Assembly: GCA_002049455.2 (NCBI GenBank)
Contig: KV918860.1
Coordinates: 124,001 to 188,000, forward strand
Origin: Porphyra umbilicalis
Lineage: Eukaryota > Rhodophyta > Bangiophyceae > Bangiales > Bangiaceae
Direction of reading: 5' to 3'
DNA length: 64,000 nucleotides
Shown here piece after piece: positions 1-9,851 of this stretch; position 1 is the first letter of the stretch; each line of letters opens with the position of its first letter. The position numbers and the translations under genes were made by a program. The notes under the pieces were generated by a model that saw only the letters and a program-made list of their open reading frames with translations, searched no databases and was not told the origin of the DNA.

Positions 1-8
1 GCTACTTG

Positions 9-230
9 GGTGGAGTGCAGAGGCGGGAGGTTGGTATGGTCGGGGTCATGCGGTGGTCGTTGCACTGTGTGGATGAGGGTGCGGACGCGAGTGGGGCTCT
101 AACCACATATGCCACAAAATCGGAAATTTTATGAAACGTGAGACTACCGAGATATCGGTACAAAATCGATAAATGAGTATTCCGGTTGGGAAAGAGCATT
201 CATCGCAATGTTCGGTAAATGCCAACCTTA
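9..230 (+). repeat. Right half of a dispersed hAT-like element
   Basis: This stretch matches about 34450-34640 in direct orientation. Shared landmarks are GGTGGAGTGCAGAGGCG near the start, TTGGTATGGTCGGGG, an AT-rich ATCGGTA/AAATCG section, and TTCGGTAAATG followed by an ACC-type end. Read from the other strand, the end at 230 begins TAAGGTTGGCAT, nearly the same as the left end of the complete copy at 33872. It is therefore the right part of the same family, cut by the window edge. No protein is encoded. Confidence 0.7.
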
Positions 231-1082
231 GTGGCCACGCCCTGACGGTCCAGAAACACAGAGCGACGGGACAGCTACGCATCGCGCGTCTGAGATGAGA
301 ACGTCCGCGAGATGCCATTGGCAACACGCCAGGTCTGACGTCATACTGTCATGTGAACTTTCACCCACCTCATCCAGCCTGATACTGTGCATTCTATTCC
401 GCGTAATTTGCAACGACTTCGGCAAATGAAGTATTATACCTTTGCGACATTAGGAATGTAACCCCCGCATCCTCATCTAAGAAAGACAGACGTTTCTAAC
501 TAAACTCCTGACGCATCAGCCGATGAAAGACGGTATGAAAAAAAAAGAAGACAACAGTGACCAACTCCGTAAGAGAGGCTCACAAATAAGAGCACTACTG
601 ATCCATGTTCTCCACAACCCAGCTTAGTACCAGTCGCCAAAAATTGGAACGTGATCGGCCGGTAGGAAAAGCATGAGCGGAAAAGTTGCGAGCCCACTCA
701 CTGGCAGAGAGCTCCTGTGCAAGTGTGCTAAAGATTTTCTCCATTTGCAGGCTCCAGCGAGGTGCCCAGAGCCCCTATTTCGAATTGTGAAATAATTCGC
801 CGGATAGTGAAGTGGCCCCCATCCTTCTCTCTCGGTCGAATTCAAATGCTGAATAACGCTACGTGCATGAAACATGGGCCTGCATCGATGGTCGACCACG
901 CGGACGCCTGCTGTTCCAAGCCAAGCGCCATCGCCCGCCCACCCCCTCCCCTTCCTTCCGTCCCTTCCTCCCGCGCGGCTCCCCTTCGCCTTCTTCCCGC
1001 CCGCCCCCCCCTAGACGTCTTTCAAACCTTGGCAGCGGCCGCCGGTGGGGGGCAGATGCCGGCAGCTTGATCGGAGAAAGCT
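231..1082. other. Intergenic, no gene seen
   Basis: AT-richer sequence with only short shadow ORFs. I see no conserved motif, RNA gene or repeat. Composition turns GC-rich from about 930 as the minisatellite approaches. Confidence 0.5.
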
Positions 1083-1495
1083 ACGCTGTGGCCGTCGCCG
1101 GCGGTCGGCAACGGCGGGGCGAGGCGGCGGCGACGGCGGGCAAGGCGGCGACGATGGGGGGGCGAAGCGGCGGCGTCGGGGGGGCGAGGCAGCGGCGACG
1201 GCGGGGAAGCGCGTCTTGGACGGGCGGGCGGGGCGGTGGCTACGGGGAGGCGAGGCGGTGGCGACGGCGGGGCGAGGCGGCGGCGACGGCGGGGAAACGC
1301 GTCTTGGACGGGCGGGCGAGGTGGTGGCGACGGGGGGCAAGGCGGCGGGGACGGTGGGGCAACACGGCTTGGACGGGCGGGCGAGGCGGTGGCGACGGGG
1401 GGCAAGGCGGCGGCGACGAAGGGCAAGGCGGCGGGGACGGCGGGGCAACGCGGCTTGGACGGGCGGGCGAGGCGGCGGTGACGGGGGGCAAGGGG
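1083..1495. repeat. GC-rich minisatellite
   Basis: Degenerate tandem units are built from GCGAGGCGGCGGCGACGGC, GGCAAGGCGGCG and CTTGGACGGGCGGGCGAGG blocks, recurring with a long period of roughly 55-70 nt. The block structure keeps several frames open on both strands and explains the long Gly/Arg and Pro/Arg ORFs here. I do not regard them as genes. Confidence 0.75.
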
Positions 1496-3402
1496 TAGTT
1501 GACGACATGGTGCCCGCCAGTCTTGGCGGAGCGTGTGGGAGCGTGTAGGAAAGGTGGTGAGGCGGGAAAGGTAGGCGGGGGGCACGTGATTTGTGGGGGG
1601 GGGTCGCTGGTCGGAGAGGAGGGCAGGTAGTGAAGTGATGGGAGGGTTGTGGTGGGCGGTGGGTGGCGGTGTATTGGCGCCTGCAAGCAATAGACGCACA
1701 TTTTCAGTTGGGCGAGGTGGCCGACTCGGTCGGAAAGCGCGGCTGGGTGGGCGCTCGTGTGCCACGAGGCGTCTGTCACAGGTGGTGCTGGGGGTGAACG
1801 GGCTAGCGCAATGGCTGCGCGGGCATCTGGCGGCCTTGGAGTGCAGGCTTGGGCGAGAATGCGCAGGCGCTCGCAGACTTCCGCCACCTGCGAGAAAGGG
1901 CGACCGGACACGCAAGTGCAAGCTTGATACCGATCGATCGACTTGATCCGTAATGTTTCGGGCATTTCGACGCTGAGAGCGCTTCGTGCGCTCAACCCAT
2001 CGATCACTGCTCTTTTCTTTCGAGCCTACGAGCGCAACTGGCACCAAAAGAAGCGTCTTCCCTAGAGCTTCCTGCAGGTGTGTTAATTCCCTGTTCGGCC
2101 ATATATCGAGGCAACAGCGTTCGTGGAGAGAAAAAGCAATGGGCAAACAAGCTGGAATCGACGATTCTGGTGATCCACTTAGGGCGTCGTTGATCCAGAA
2201 TCGCGTCAGGGGCAATACAGTACCCACACAGGACCGGAAAATGGGGGCTCAAAAGGCACTTCTCGTATGTGGCCAAGACGAACTGGGATGTCTGTGACCC
2301 ACTCTTCAAACATATAACAGAAACTATCACACAAAGAGATCTCAATATCACATACGGGAAGCATCGTAGACGAATACAGTTGTCGGAAACTCATGACAGT
2401 GTTTGGAATGTCTGATCGAAAAGATACATGTGACAGCATACGCTTGAAAGCGCGTCGTGTTCATGATACTACCACTCCCCCTCGCCACCCTCGCCAACTC
2501 CCTCGCCCCTCGCCACCTTCCCCTCCCAATGCCACCTCTCTCCCAGCGCCACCACTCCCTGCGAGCTCTAACTACCTCCGCCCTTGCCATCCCCCCCGCT
2601 CCCCTCACCCAGTCCCTGCTTCACCAGATGCTCACCGCGTCGTAGGACGTCGGCTCCAGGAACTGAGCCATCACAGAGTCATACAGTCGACTGATCATGC
2701 AAAACACATACAAGGCCAGGGACAAACACAGCGGAGAAGAGTTAGATAAAAGGGACGAAGACGAAGACCAGCTGCAGCGTCGGCTGAACTCGCAGTACAA
2801 AAGAAGCGAGTCACCACCGCACCTCACTATATACACCACAAGATACTCGCCAAAAAGCCAAGCCTTCACACGCACCGCCACTCCACGCGGTCTACAAGCA
2901 CCTCACGCAGAGCCACGCCACTGGCGTCACCAGCAAGTCACGCACGCTCTTTGCCGCAAGCCGCTCTTCCTGATGGCGAGCAACACCGTCGGCTGCACGG
3001 ATATCCGTGCATCCGGATGCGCCTCCCCGCACTGTGAACTGACAGCGACTGACAGGGACACCGCGTCACACAGGTTCTGAGAGGGGGGTCCGCCGTCCAG
3101 GGATAGCTCAAAATCAACAACCGGTGACATAGCCCCCATCACGCAGTAAAGTAGCACACCTCCTCCACGAACAGCATCAGCTGTGGCTGATCCTGTGTCT
3201 CTCACTAGCCAGTGCACTGGCGCTTGCTGTCCCAGCAGGAGCTTGAAAGACATTATTGCCCTGACCGAGCTATGTCTGCGCGACATTGGGAACAGACAAT
3301 ATGGTGCTGATCTGGCCACGAAATGTCTTCAGCCGGGCTCAAGACATAGTTGCGCAAAAAATCTGAGAATCGATCGCTCAGGATAAAGCTTCCTGTGCTG
3401 TG
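1496..3402. other. Intergenic, no gene seen
   Basis: Mixed-composition DNA. ORFs are short and unlike any family I know. No convincing splice-linked exons, RNA genes or repeats were found. Confidence 0.45.
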
Positions 3403-3464
3403 CAGCGCAGTGCACATCGTTGCTGGATCCACCACGAGCCTCGTTTCCCCCCAAATCGCTCGTA
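3403..3464 (+). repeat. 62-bp repeat, inverted partner at 7312-7374
   Basis: The reverse complement of this segment matches 7312-7374 with only a few differences. Landmarks are CGAGCGATTTGGGGG, AACGAGGCTCGTGGTGGATC and GTGCACTGCGCTG. The two copies are about 3.9 kb apart and inverted. They could be the ends of a large composite element or two copies of a short dispersed repeat. Confidence 0.7.
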
Positions 3465-6316
3465 CAAAAACTTGCTCGACCCCTCGGAAGCACCTGTACG
3501 AGGCGATTTTTTTGCAAAAACATGTTAAAACATGCATCCGTTTGCATGACTGCATTTTTCAATGACTTCTTGGATGCGCCAGAAGCCTCTATGAGAGCTG
3601 CTTCCTATGGTGTTGAGCGACATGGTGAAAATACGCATGTGCAAACGTACACATGTGCTCAAAAAGTGCGTGCGAGCGCTCCCATCCTTCCATCGAGGTG
3701 TTTTCGATTTTCTTGCACGCTTCATTAAGACACCGTGTTCGAGGGGTGCGTATCAAGTCGTACGCGGGGTCTGGAGGTGCTTGGAAAGTACCTTTTTTCC
3801 ACAGCTATCTGCCGGTCTGCCCGACTTTGTCACACTTACTGCCAGCCGCAGGAGCCCTTTCACAAACGGCGATCGGCAATGGCAGGGGAAATGAGATTTC
3901 CCATTCCACAAGTTTGACGAGTGCCAAAGAACGGTGCTTCCCGAGCGGAATACATCTTCTGACCACAGCGCGTTGATGAAATCTCGTGTCAGGTTCCAAG
4001 GTATCTGCAACAAGGCCGAACCGTATTGCTGCTCGACCCCTTTGCGTTCAGAGAGAGATCGAAAATGAGTACATAACTCCTCTTTGCCCAATCTTTAAGG
4101 AGAAGTTCACATCCTTCGAGACATATGTTGCGAGACTCGCCGCAATGATCCCTCGGAGGTCTCGGGGAAGAAGTGGAGCAAGACCCTGACGGAGGAAAGG
4201 ATGTGACACCGGCCAGCATTGAGGATACATGCCAAAGATGCATTGAAAGACACGGTCGCTTTATTGTTGCTCGGCGCGGGCACGGGTGGCAGAGCAGACA
4301 CGAAATCGATAAGAAAGCCACGGTGTGCTACAGAGTCACGCAGACATGTAGCTAACTGCACACAGCCGCAAACTCTGACAGAGCTACAGGCCACCGGACA
4401 ACAGCAAGCTCACCATGTCAGCGACTCGCGGACACCACGCATGCATGTGCGTATGACACAAGTTACTCGACTTCGATGTCAGCAACACCCATTGGTTTGC
4501 AAAGAAACAGAAGCCAAGAAAGAGGAAGCCATCGCACATATGCATGGTAAGGATACATGGGGGACGGGCGAGCGAACACGAAAAAGAAGTACGTGGTCAG
4601 TTCATCCAACCCATCCACCACCCACCCACCGCGCGCGTCACACTATCCACACTGCGCCAGTGTGGATCCCCACCCAATCGCCACCACCACTAGTCCAGCG
4701 ACTGCAAACGTCGTCCGGCCCGTCGTAGAGTGACTCCCCCCCGCCCCCGTGCGAGCTGGAGAGAATGCGTGGGATGGAGGGGATGCAGATAAGAATACGA
4801 CAGGAACGAGGGCGGTCGGCAGGAGGGTGGGCGGGGCGATCGAACAGAGGGTGGCCGGGGCTTCCGGCCAGGAGGGTGGGTGGGGCGGTCGACCAGAGGG
4901 TGGGCGGGGCGGTCCGCCAGGAGGGTGGGCCGAGCGGTCGGCCAGGAGAGCGAGCGGGGATGTTGGCAGCACTTGTGCACTTGGGCGGCAGCCAGGAGCG
5001 GGGCTGGGGGCAGCATGGCAGTCACCTGCACACATGCCGAGGGCGCGCATTGGCGCCGCCCAGCACTTCGAATTATTATTAATCGCCCCGCTATCCCCAA
5101 GCACAAGGCTTGACGTTTTCCAGCCCGCTGGTTGGCTGCCCGGTTGACCGGGGGCGCATCCTGGGTCCCCATTGGTAGCAGACTATCATGCCAACAGGTA
5201 CTGAACAAAGTCTGGCTGACACAAGCTACGACGGTGAGGCGTCCGAGCAGAGGTCTCCATGTGCCCGCAAGAATGCATACTGTGTACGCCAAGTCTGCCT
5301 TGAACTGGGTGTGAAGGGTGCCGTTTGATCGCGCAAGGAGGACCTGCCCCATGACCCTGCCAGAGCTCTGCACGGCAATGGCAGCAGCCGTCCCACTCTA
5401 GCGACACCGTTTGCGCCCCCATCCTCCCCGACCCCCTCGGCATGTATGTGCAGCCCCCCTCGCCCCCCCCCCCCCTGCCAGCAGGAGAAAGGAGTGGGAG
5501 AGGACAGGAAAGGAGGCAAGCACAAGTGTCCGTGGTTGGGCGGTGCCCGCAGCTATTGGGAGTAGACGAGTACGCACATGGGTAGGGGTGACCAGGTGGG
5601 TGGGGTAAGAAGGTCTCTGGGGGTGTCAGAAAGCCTTCTCAGACAGAGCCTTTTAGAGATCGACACAGCGACATTTGCGAGGATGGTGTCACGAGGTTTG
5701 CTGCATGGAAAAACATTTCTCTCACGACCTCTCACGGTTCGCATATATTTTAAGTTCTCCGTGACCCAATTTGACAACGTGCTGTGACCTGACTGCCCCC
5801 CCCTCCCCCCGCCCCTGCTCCCCCCCCCTCCCGCTGCCCCTGCCCCACGCTGCGCACCCCCCCCCACCGGCCCCACCGGCGCCGCCAGCCCAGGGCAGTG
5901 CAGGAAAGGAATGAGCCAGGGCTGCACCCTCGCTTGCGAGGCCACGTCCTATTTCCTCTATTCGTACGCGAGAGGGGTGCTTGCTTACCCCCGCAGGAAC
6001 AGGAGGCCGCGAGAGGGTGTCGGCTGCGGCGGCGGCCAGAGCGGGTAACGGCGGTAGAGAGGCGTCAGGCTGCGAAAACTGCCTGCTCTCATCTCACTCA
6101 CCGCCCCGGAGTCGGCGCAACCTTCCTCTGCTCGTGGGCTGCACGATAGTGTCCTTCTACGTATTTCTTGCCCTACTCGGCACAGATCTGGTACTGAGCA
6201 CCGCACCCGTTTAGTGTGTCAAGTCGCACTTGTAAGAACTTGAGCGGACTTCATCGAGCTCTTGATCACGCCCTAATCTCGTCGCCACCGCGCCACAACG
6301 AGTTTTTTCGTCGGGA
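3465..6316. other. Intergenic, no gene seen
   Basis: This holds the 4815-4950 minisatellite and C-rich runs near 5461-5476 and 5798-5872. ORFs are short or arise from repeat composition. No protein family recognised. Confidence 0.45.
4815..4950. repeat. Minisatellite, about 35-bp units
   Basis: About four imperfect units of the form GGTGGGCGGGGCGGTCGACC alternate with GGCCAGGAGGGTGGGC. The repeat produces Pro-rich ORFs on the minus strand that are not supported as genes. Confidence 0.7.
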
Positions 6317-6948
6317 TATGGTGCGTGTCCCAAAAATGAGACATCGTGGTTTTTTCTTTTTTTCTCGGCCCACTGGCCTTCTGCAACGGTCCGATGATGT
6401 AATGTGACCCTTTCGGTCCCTTTATGCTTCCAGAACAGCCCCTGACAGTGTTAGCAGAGGCAGCACATCCTGACGTGTCATGGGGGAAAGTGTCATTCAT
6501 TGCAACTTCGACAGGTGACGATCACGCGGCCCAATCAAATGCACAGATACTAGAGCAGGCATGTGCTGGCAATTTGTGCACGAAGAAAAGGGCACCACCT
6601 TACCAATAAAAACGTGAAAAAGACCCCCATGTAGCCCCCTTTGAAGAAAACACGATTTGGGACACCCCTCATCGAAGCTCCAGTTAGCACATGAGCTTTG
6701 GCGTTACAAACCTTTAACCCCAAGAACCTGAAAAAGACTGGCTCCAAGATCGGGGCTATCTGAGAGGTCCACTGAACAGGGCCCACAGGCGGGTATTAAG
6801 GAGTTGTCAGCCAAGAACGCGTCGGGAGAGGCTCTTTCCATGGAGGCCAGTCGAGAATTTTCTCGTACCCCACGCCGCCTGCCCCCGTGCAGTGATGTGT
6901 CAGTCCTTCAGAAAACGCGCATGTCTCATTTTTGGGACACGCACCATA
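6317..6948. mobile_element. 632-bp TIR element (MITE-like)
   Basis: The ends are a perfect 28-bp inverted repeat, 6317-6344 and 6921-6948, beginning TATGGTGCGTGTCCC. The outermost bases are TA on both sides, compatible with a TA target duplication as in Tc1/mariner-type elements. The interior has no transposase and no internal inverted symmetry beyond the ends. I infer a non-autonomous or decayed DNA transposon. Confidence 0.6.
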
Positions 6949-6970
6949 CGAGCAAACACTCCTAAAATTT

Positions 6971-7276
6971 AGTGTCGATTCTACCGAGTGCATCATTTGA
7001 TGCCCTGGGCATCATTTGATGCACTTTTTTGGCACCATTTTTTTCGTACTTCCCGACCTCGCACGCTCCTTTTGACAACACAAACGGACTCAGAGATGTC
7101 TTGTTACTATTTGGGGAACTCGGAGCCATTGTGCTACGGATAACAACGGGGGGTGCTCCAGACGCCAGAAAAAGGGGGGTCGAACCGTCGTTGTCTGTCC
7201 CTGTGAGAGGGTGCATCATTTGATGCACCACCGGGCATCATTTGATGCCATTTTGCGGTAGAATACAGTAGACACT
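6971..7276. mobile_element. About 305-bp palindrome-bearing element
   Basis: The left end reads TAGTGTC, a short gap, ATTCTACCG, then two copies of GCATCATTTGATGC. The right end carries the same blocks in inverse order: two GCATCATTTGATGC copies, CGGTAGAAT, GACACTA. The blocks form imperfect terminal inverted repeats with subterminal near-palindromes. There is no coding capacity. It sits just inside the inverted repeat at 7312 and next to the 632-bp element. Confidence 0.55.
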
Positions 7277-7311
7277 AGCGTGCGAGCAGGAGCCTGTCTT
7301 CAACGAGCGTT

Positions 7312-7374
7312 TACGAGCGATTTGGGGGAAAACGAGGCTCGTGGTGGATCCAGCAAACGAGGTGCACTGCGCTG
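7312..7374 (-). repeat. 63-bp inverted partner of 3403-3464
   Basis: Inverted copy of the repeat at 3403-3464, differing by a few substitutions and one inserted base. The composition changes sharply after it, into GC-rich coding-like sequence. Confidence 0.7.
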
Positions 7375-8476
7375 GTGGACTGCCATGACCCAGGCAATTC
7401 GTGTCGGCGGGCGGGCGAGCGGCGCTCCGAACGGGTCCTGCGCTTCGCCGTTGTCTCGCCGCGCACCCGCCACCCCGGCTACTGCCTGTACCATTTTCGC
7501 GCGGCCACCGAAGACGCGGCTGTGTTCCTCATGCCACGCGCGCCTCTATGCCCGCGACGGTCGCCGCTTGTGGCGCGCCATGGAGCCGAGCCGCAAGCGC
7601 AGCCGCGCTGCGTCCCCTCCGCCGCCCGCCCCCGCCCCCAAAGGTGAGGCCTCCGCGTCCATGGCAACGGCTGCCGCCTGACCGCCCCGTGGTTCCCCAC
7701 GGGCGTGCGGGGCGTCTTGCCGCCCGACCCGCCGGCCGCGGCGGCCGCCCGCGACGCGTTTCCGCGGTGGACCGCCGCGGCGTTGCGAGCGTTGACGGTG
7801 CAGGTTTTGAGGGTGGGGACCGTTGTGGAACTTTGATGGGGGGGGGACGTCCGTGGGTAGTGCCGCTCGAGACGTCCCGACGGGTATACAGCGCGAGCGC
7901 GGGTCATCGGTGGGCCTAGGATACTTGGCGCCGCCACTCCTGACGGAGCACGCTCTTGCTTTTTTGTATCACCGTTTCGCATCGTCTTACAGTAGAGATC
8001 ACCAATCAGGATGGCCTTTATGCAGCGGATCACGTCGCCTCGACTCGGATCAACTTGAATCCGAGTCTCGTAATCTGTCATGCAAAGCAAACGCCTCCAC
8101 TCGTGACCCCAACCCGCCTGCAACCGCGCAACTCCCGCGACCACTTCCCAGTGCCCGCGGCTGGTAGCGTCTGGCGGCGGCTGGCGACGGGCGGCGGTAC
8201 GCTGCGCTGGCGGGGATGGCCAAGAAACAGAAATGTGCGGCGGCGGTCGTCGCAATGCACGCGCCGTGAGGCGGCGTTTAGCGAGTAGAGCTGCAACCAC
8301 AACCGCCTGGTTATTTTCTGCCCCTGCTTATTTTCGTCAGTGGCGTCGGGGTGCCCGCTTCCTCGCCGGCCGTACACCACTCCACTCACACCATCCTCCT
8401 GCCTTCCCCCTCTGCCTTGTTTCCGTCTTTGCTTGCCGCTCCCTCGGCGCCCCCCACGCCCCTCGGCGGCAGCAGT
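7375..8476. other. GC-rich coding-like stretch, then SDR upstream region
   Basis: About 7400-7840 (+) has coding-like composition in shifting frames. One frame has a basic Arg-Lys-Arg patch after a Met at 7580; another reads as a short Pro/Ala/Leu-rich peptide ending near 7833. No single frame spans it and I recognise no family, so it may be a decayed gene. From about 7840 to 8476 is the presumed promoter and leader of the SDR gene. The SDR frame is open upstream to a Met at 8351. Confidence 0.3.
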
Positions 8477-9349
8477 ATGGCTTCCGCCGACGGTGCCAAT
8501 GGCAAGGTCGTCCTGCTGACCGGCGCCAACAGCGGCATTGGCTACGTCCTCACCCTCAAGCTGCTCGCCGCTGGCTACACCACGTACGCCACCGCCCGCT
8601 CGACGGCCAAGGCCAACGACCTCGTCGCCGACGCCAAGTCCCGCTCCCTCGCCGACCGCCTCCACATTGTAGAGATGGACGTGTCGGCCGACGCGTCGGT
8701 GGCCGACGGCGTGGCCGCGGTGCTCGCCGCCACCGACGGGGTGCTCGACGTGGTCATTTCCAACGCGGGGTATGGGAATATGGCGCCGCCCGAGGCGGCG
8801 GCGCCGGCCGACTATGCGGCCAACTTTAACACCAACGTCCTCGGCACGGTGCGGCTGGCGACGGCGACGCTGCCGACGATGCGCGCGCGTGGCGGCGGGC
8901 GGTTCATCGCGACGAGCTCCGTGGCGGGGCTCGTCGGCCTCCCCCTCTCCCCCGTGCTCGTGGCGACCAAGCACGCGCTCGAGGGGCTCATCGAGTGCCA
9001 CGCCGTGTCGTACGCGGGCACGGGCGTGCGCTTTTCCCTCGTCGAGCCGGGGCCCGTCGCGACGGCGGCGGTGGACAATGCGCACGGGCTCGACGCGGAG
9101 ATCGTGCCCGAGCTCCGCGCCGCCGCCAAGGCGTTTGGGTCGAGCTGGTGGGGGACGGCCACGCCCCAAACGGCCGACGATTGTGCCGCCTACTTTATGC
9201 GCGCCGTGACGGATGCAGACCCGGCGCTGCGGTACGTGACGTTTGCGCCAGTGATGGACCTGCTGCGCGTCAAGTATGCGGACGTGGAGGGACGCCAGGC
9301 GATGGCGGCGCTGCAGGAGCTCGTCACCGAGAGTGGTGACAAGGAGTAG
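8477..9349 (+). CDS. Short-chain dehydrogenase/reductase (SDR), catalytic Tyr replaced
   Basis: A 290-residue single-exon classical SDR, expected to bind NAD(P)H with a Rossmann fold. Visible motifs are the nucleotide-binding TGANSGIG (residues 15-22), NAG (96-98), the SSVAG serine region (147-151) and ATKHALEGL around Lys165. It resembles retinol dehydrogenase and 17-beta-hydroxysteroid dehydrogenase type 1 proteins, which share GLP followed by YxASKFALEG. Here the residue four before the catalytic Lys, normally Tyr, is Leu161 (codon CTC). The protein may therefore lack normal oxidoreductase activity. I chose the Met at 8477 because it directly precedes the fold. An in-frame Met at 8351 would add 42 Ser/Pro-rich residues, possibly a targeting peptide. 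It is convergent with the kinase gene. The substrate is unknown. Confidence 0.9.
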   Translation: MASADGANGKVVLLTGANSGIGYVLTLKLLAAGYTTYATARSTAKANDLVADAKSRSLADRLHIVEMDVSADASVADGVAAVLAATDGVLDVVISNAGYGNMAPPEAAAPADYAANFNTNVLGTVRLATATLPTMRARGGGRFIATSSVAGLVGLPLSPVLVATKHALEGLIECHAVSYAGTGVRFSLVEPGPVATAAVDNAHGLDAEIVPELRAAAKAFGSSWWGTATPQTADDCAAYFMRAVTDADPALRYVTFAPVMDLLRVKYADVEGRQAMAALQELVTESGDKE

Positions 9350-9851
9350 CTACAATATCAGTGGTATGGGTTGATTTCTTTTTGTGTTCATGTCGGGCAT
9401 CAGACAGACGTTGTAAAGTACATGCTACATTGTTTCATGTCCGTGGAGCAGCGAGCTGATTATCACACGCCAGGAAGACGGAGTGAGCGCATAGCAACGA
9501 CACGCAACCGCCAGCCGGGTGCGCGCACGCGGCCCAGGCGCCAATGGGCATGAACCGGTCACGTCCCTCTCCCAGTCATGTACAATATTAGTAGGGTCAA
9601 AGACATTCCGTCTTTTCTTACTTATCTGCTCCAAACAACACGTCAGAGACACGCGCCCAAATCCCGCCGTCTGAGCAGACCTAGACACAACCGAAAGAAA
9701 CAAGAACACCAGGCGTTCAGCCATGGTGCTACCCCCCCCCCCCCCACCCGGTGCGCGCGTGCAGGCACGCGATGGTCACGGGACAAAGGCGTCTCGCCAA
9801 CACACGGCACACACTCCCTCCTGCAACCAGGTCCCCCGCCGACAAAGCCGC
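9350..9851. other. Intergenic between convergent genes
   Basis: About 500 bp separate the 3' ends of the SDR (+) and kinase (-) genes. It presumably carries both 3' untranslated regions. Nothing else seen. Confidence 0.5.

Noticed and set aside
863-1508. Several overlapping Gly/Arg and Pro ORFs
   Set aside because: Produced by the 1083-1495 minisatellite, open in several frames on both strands.
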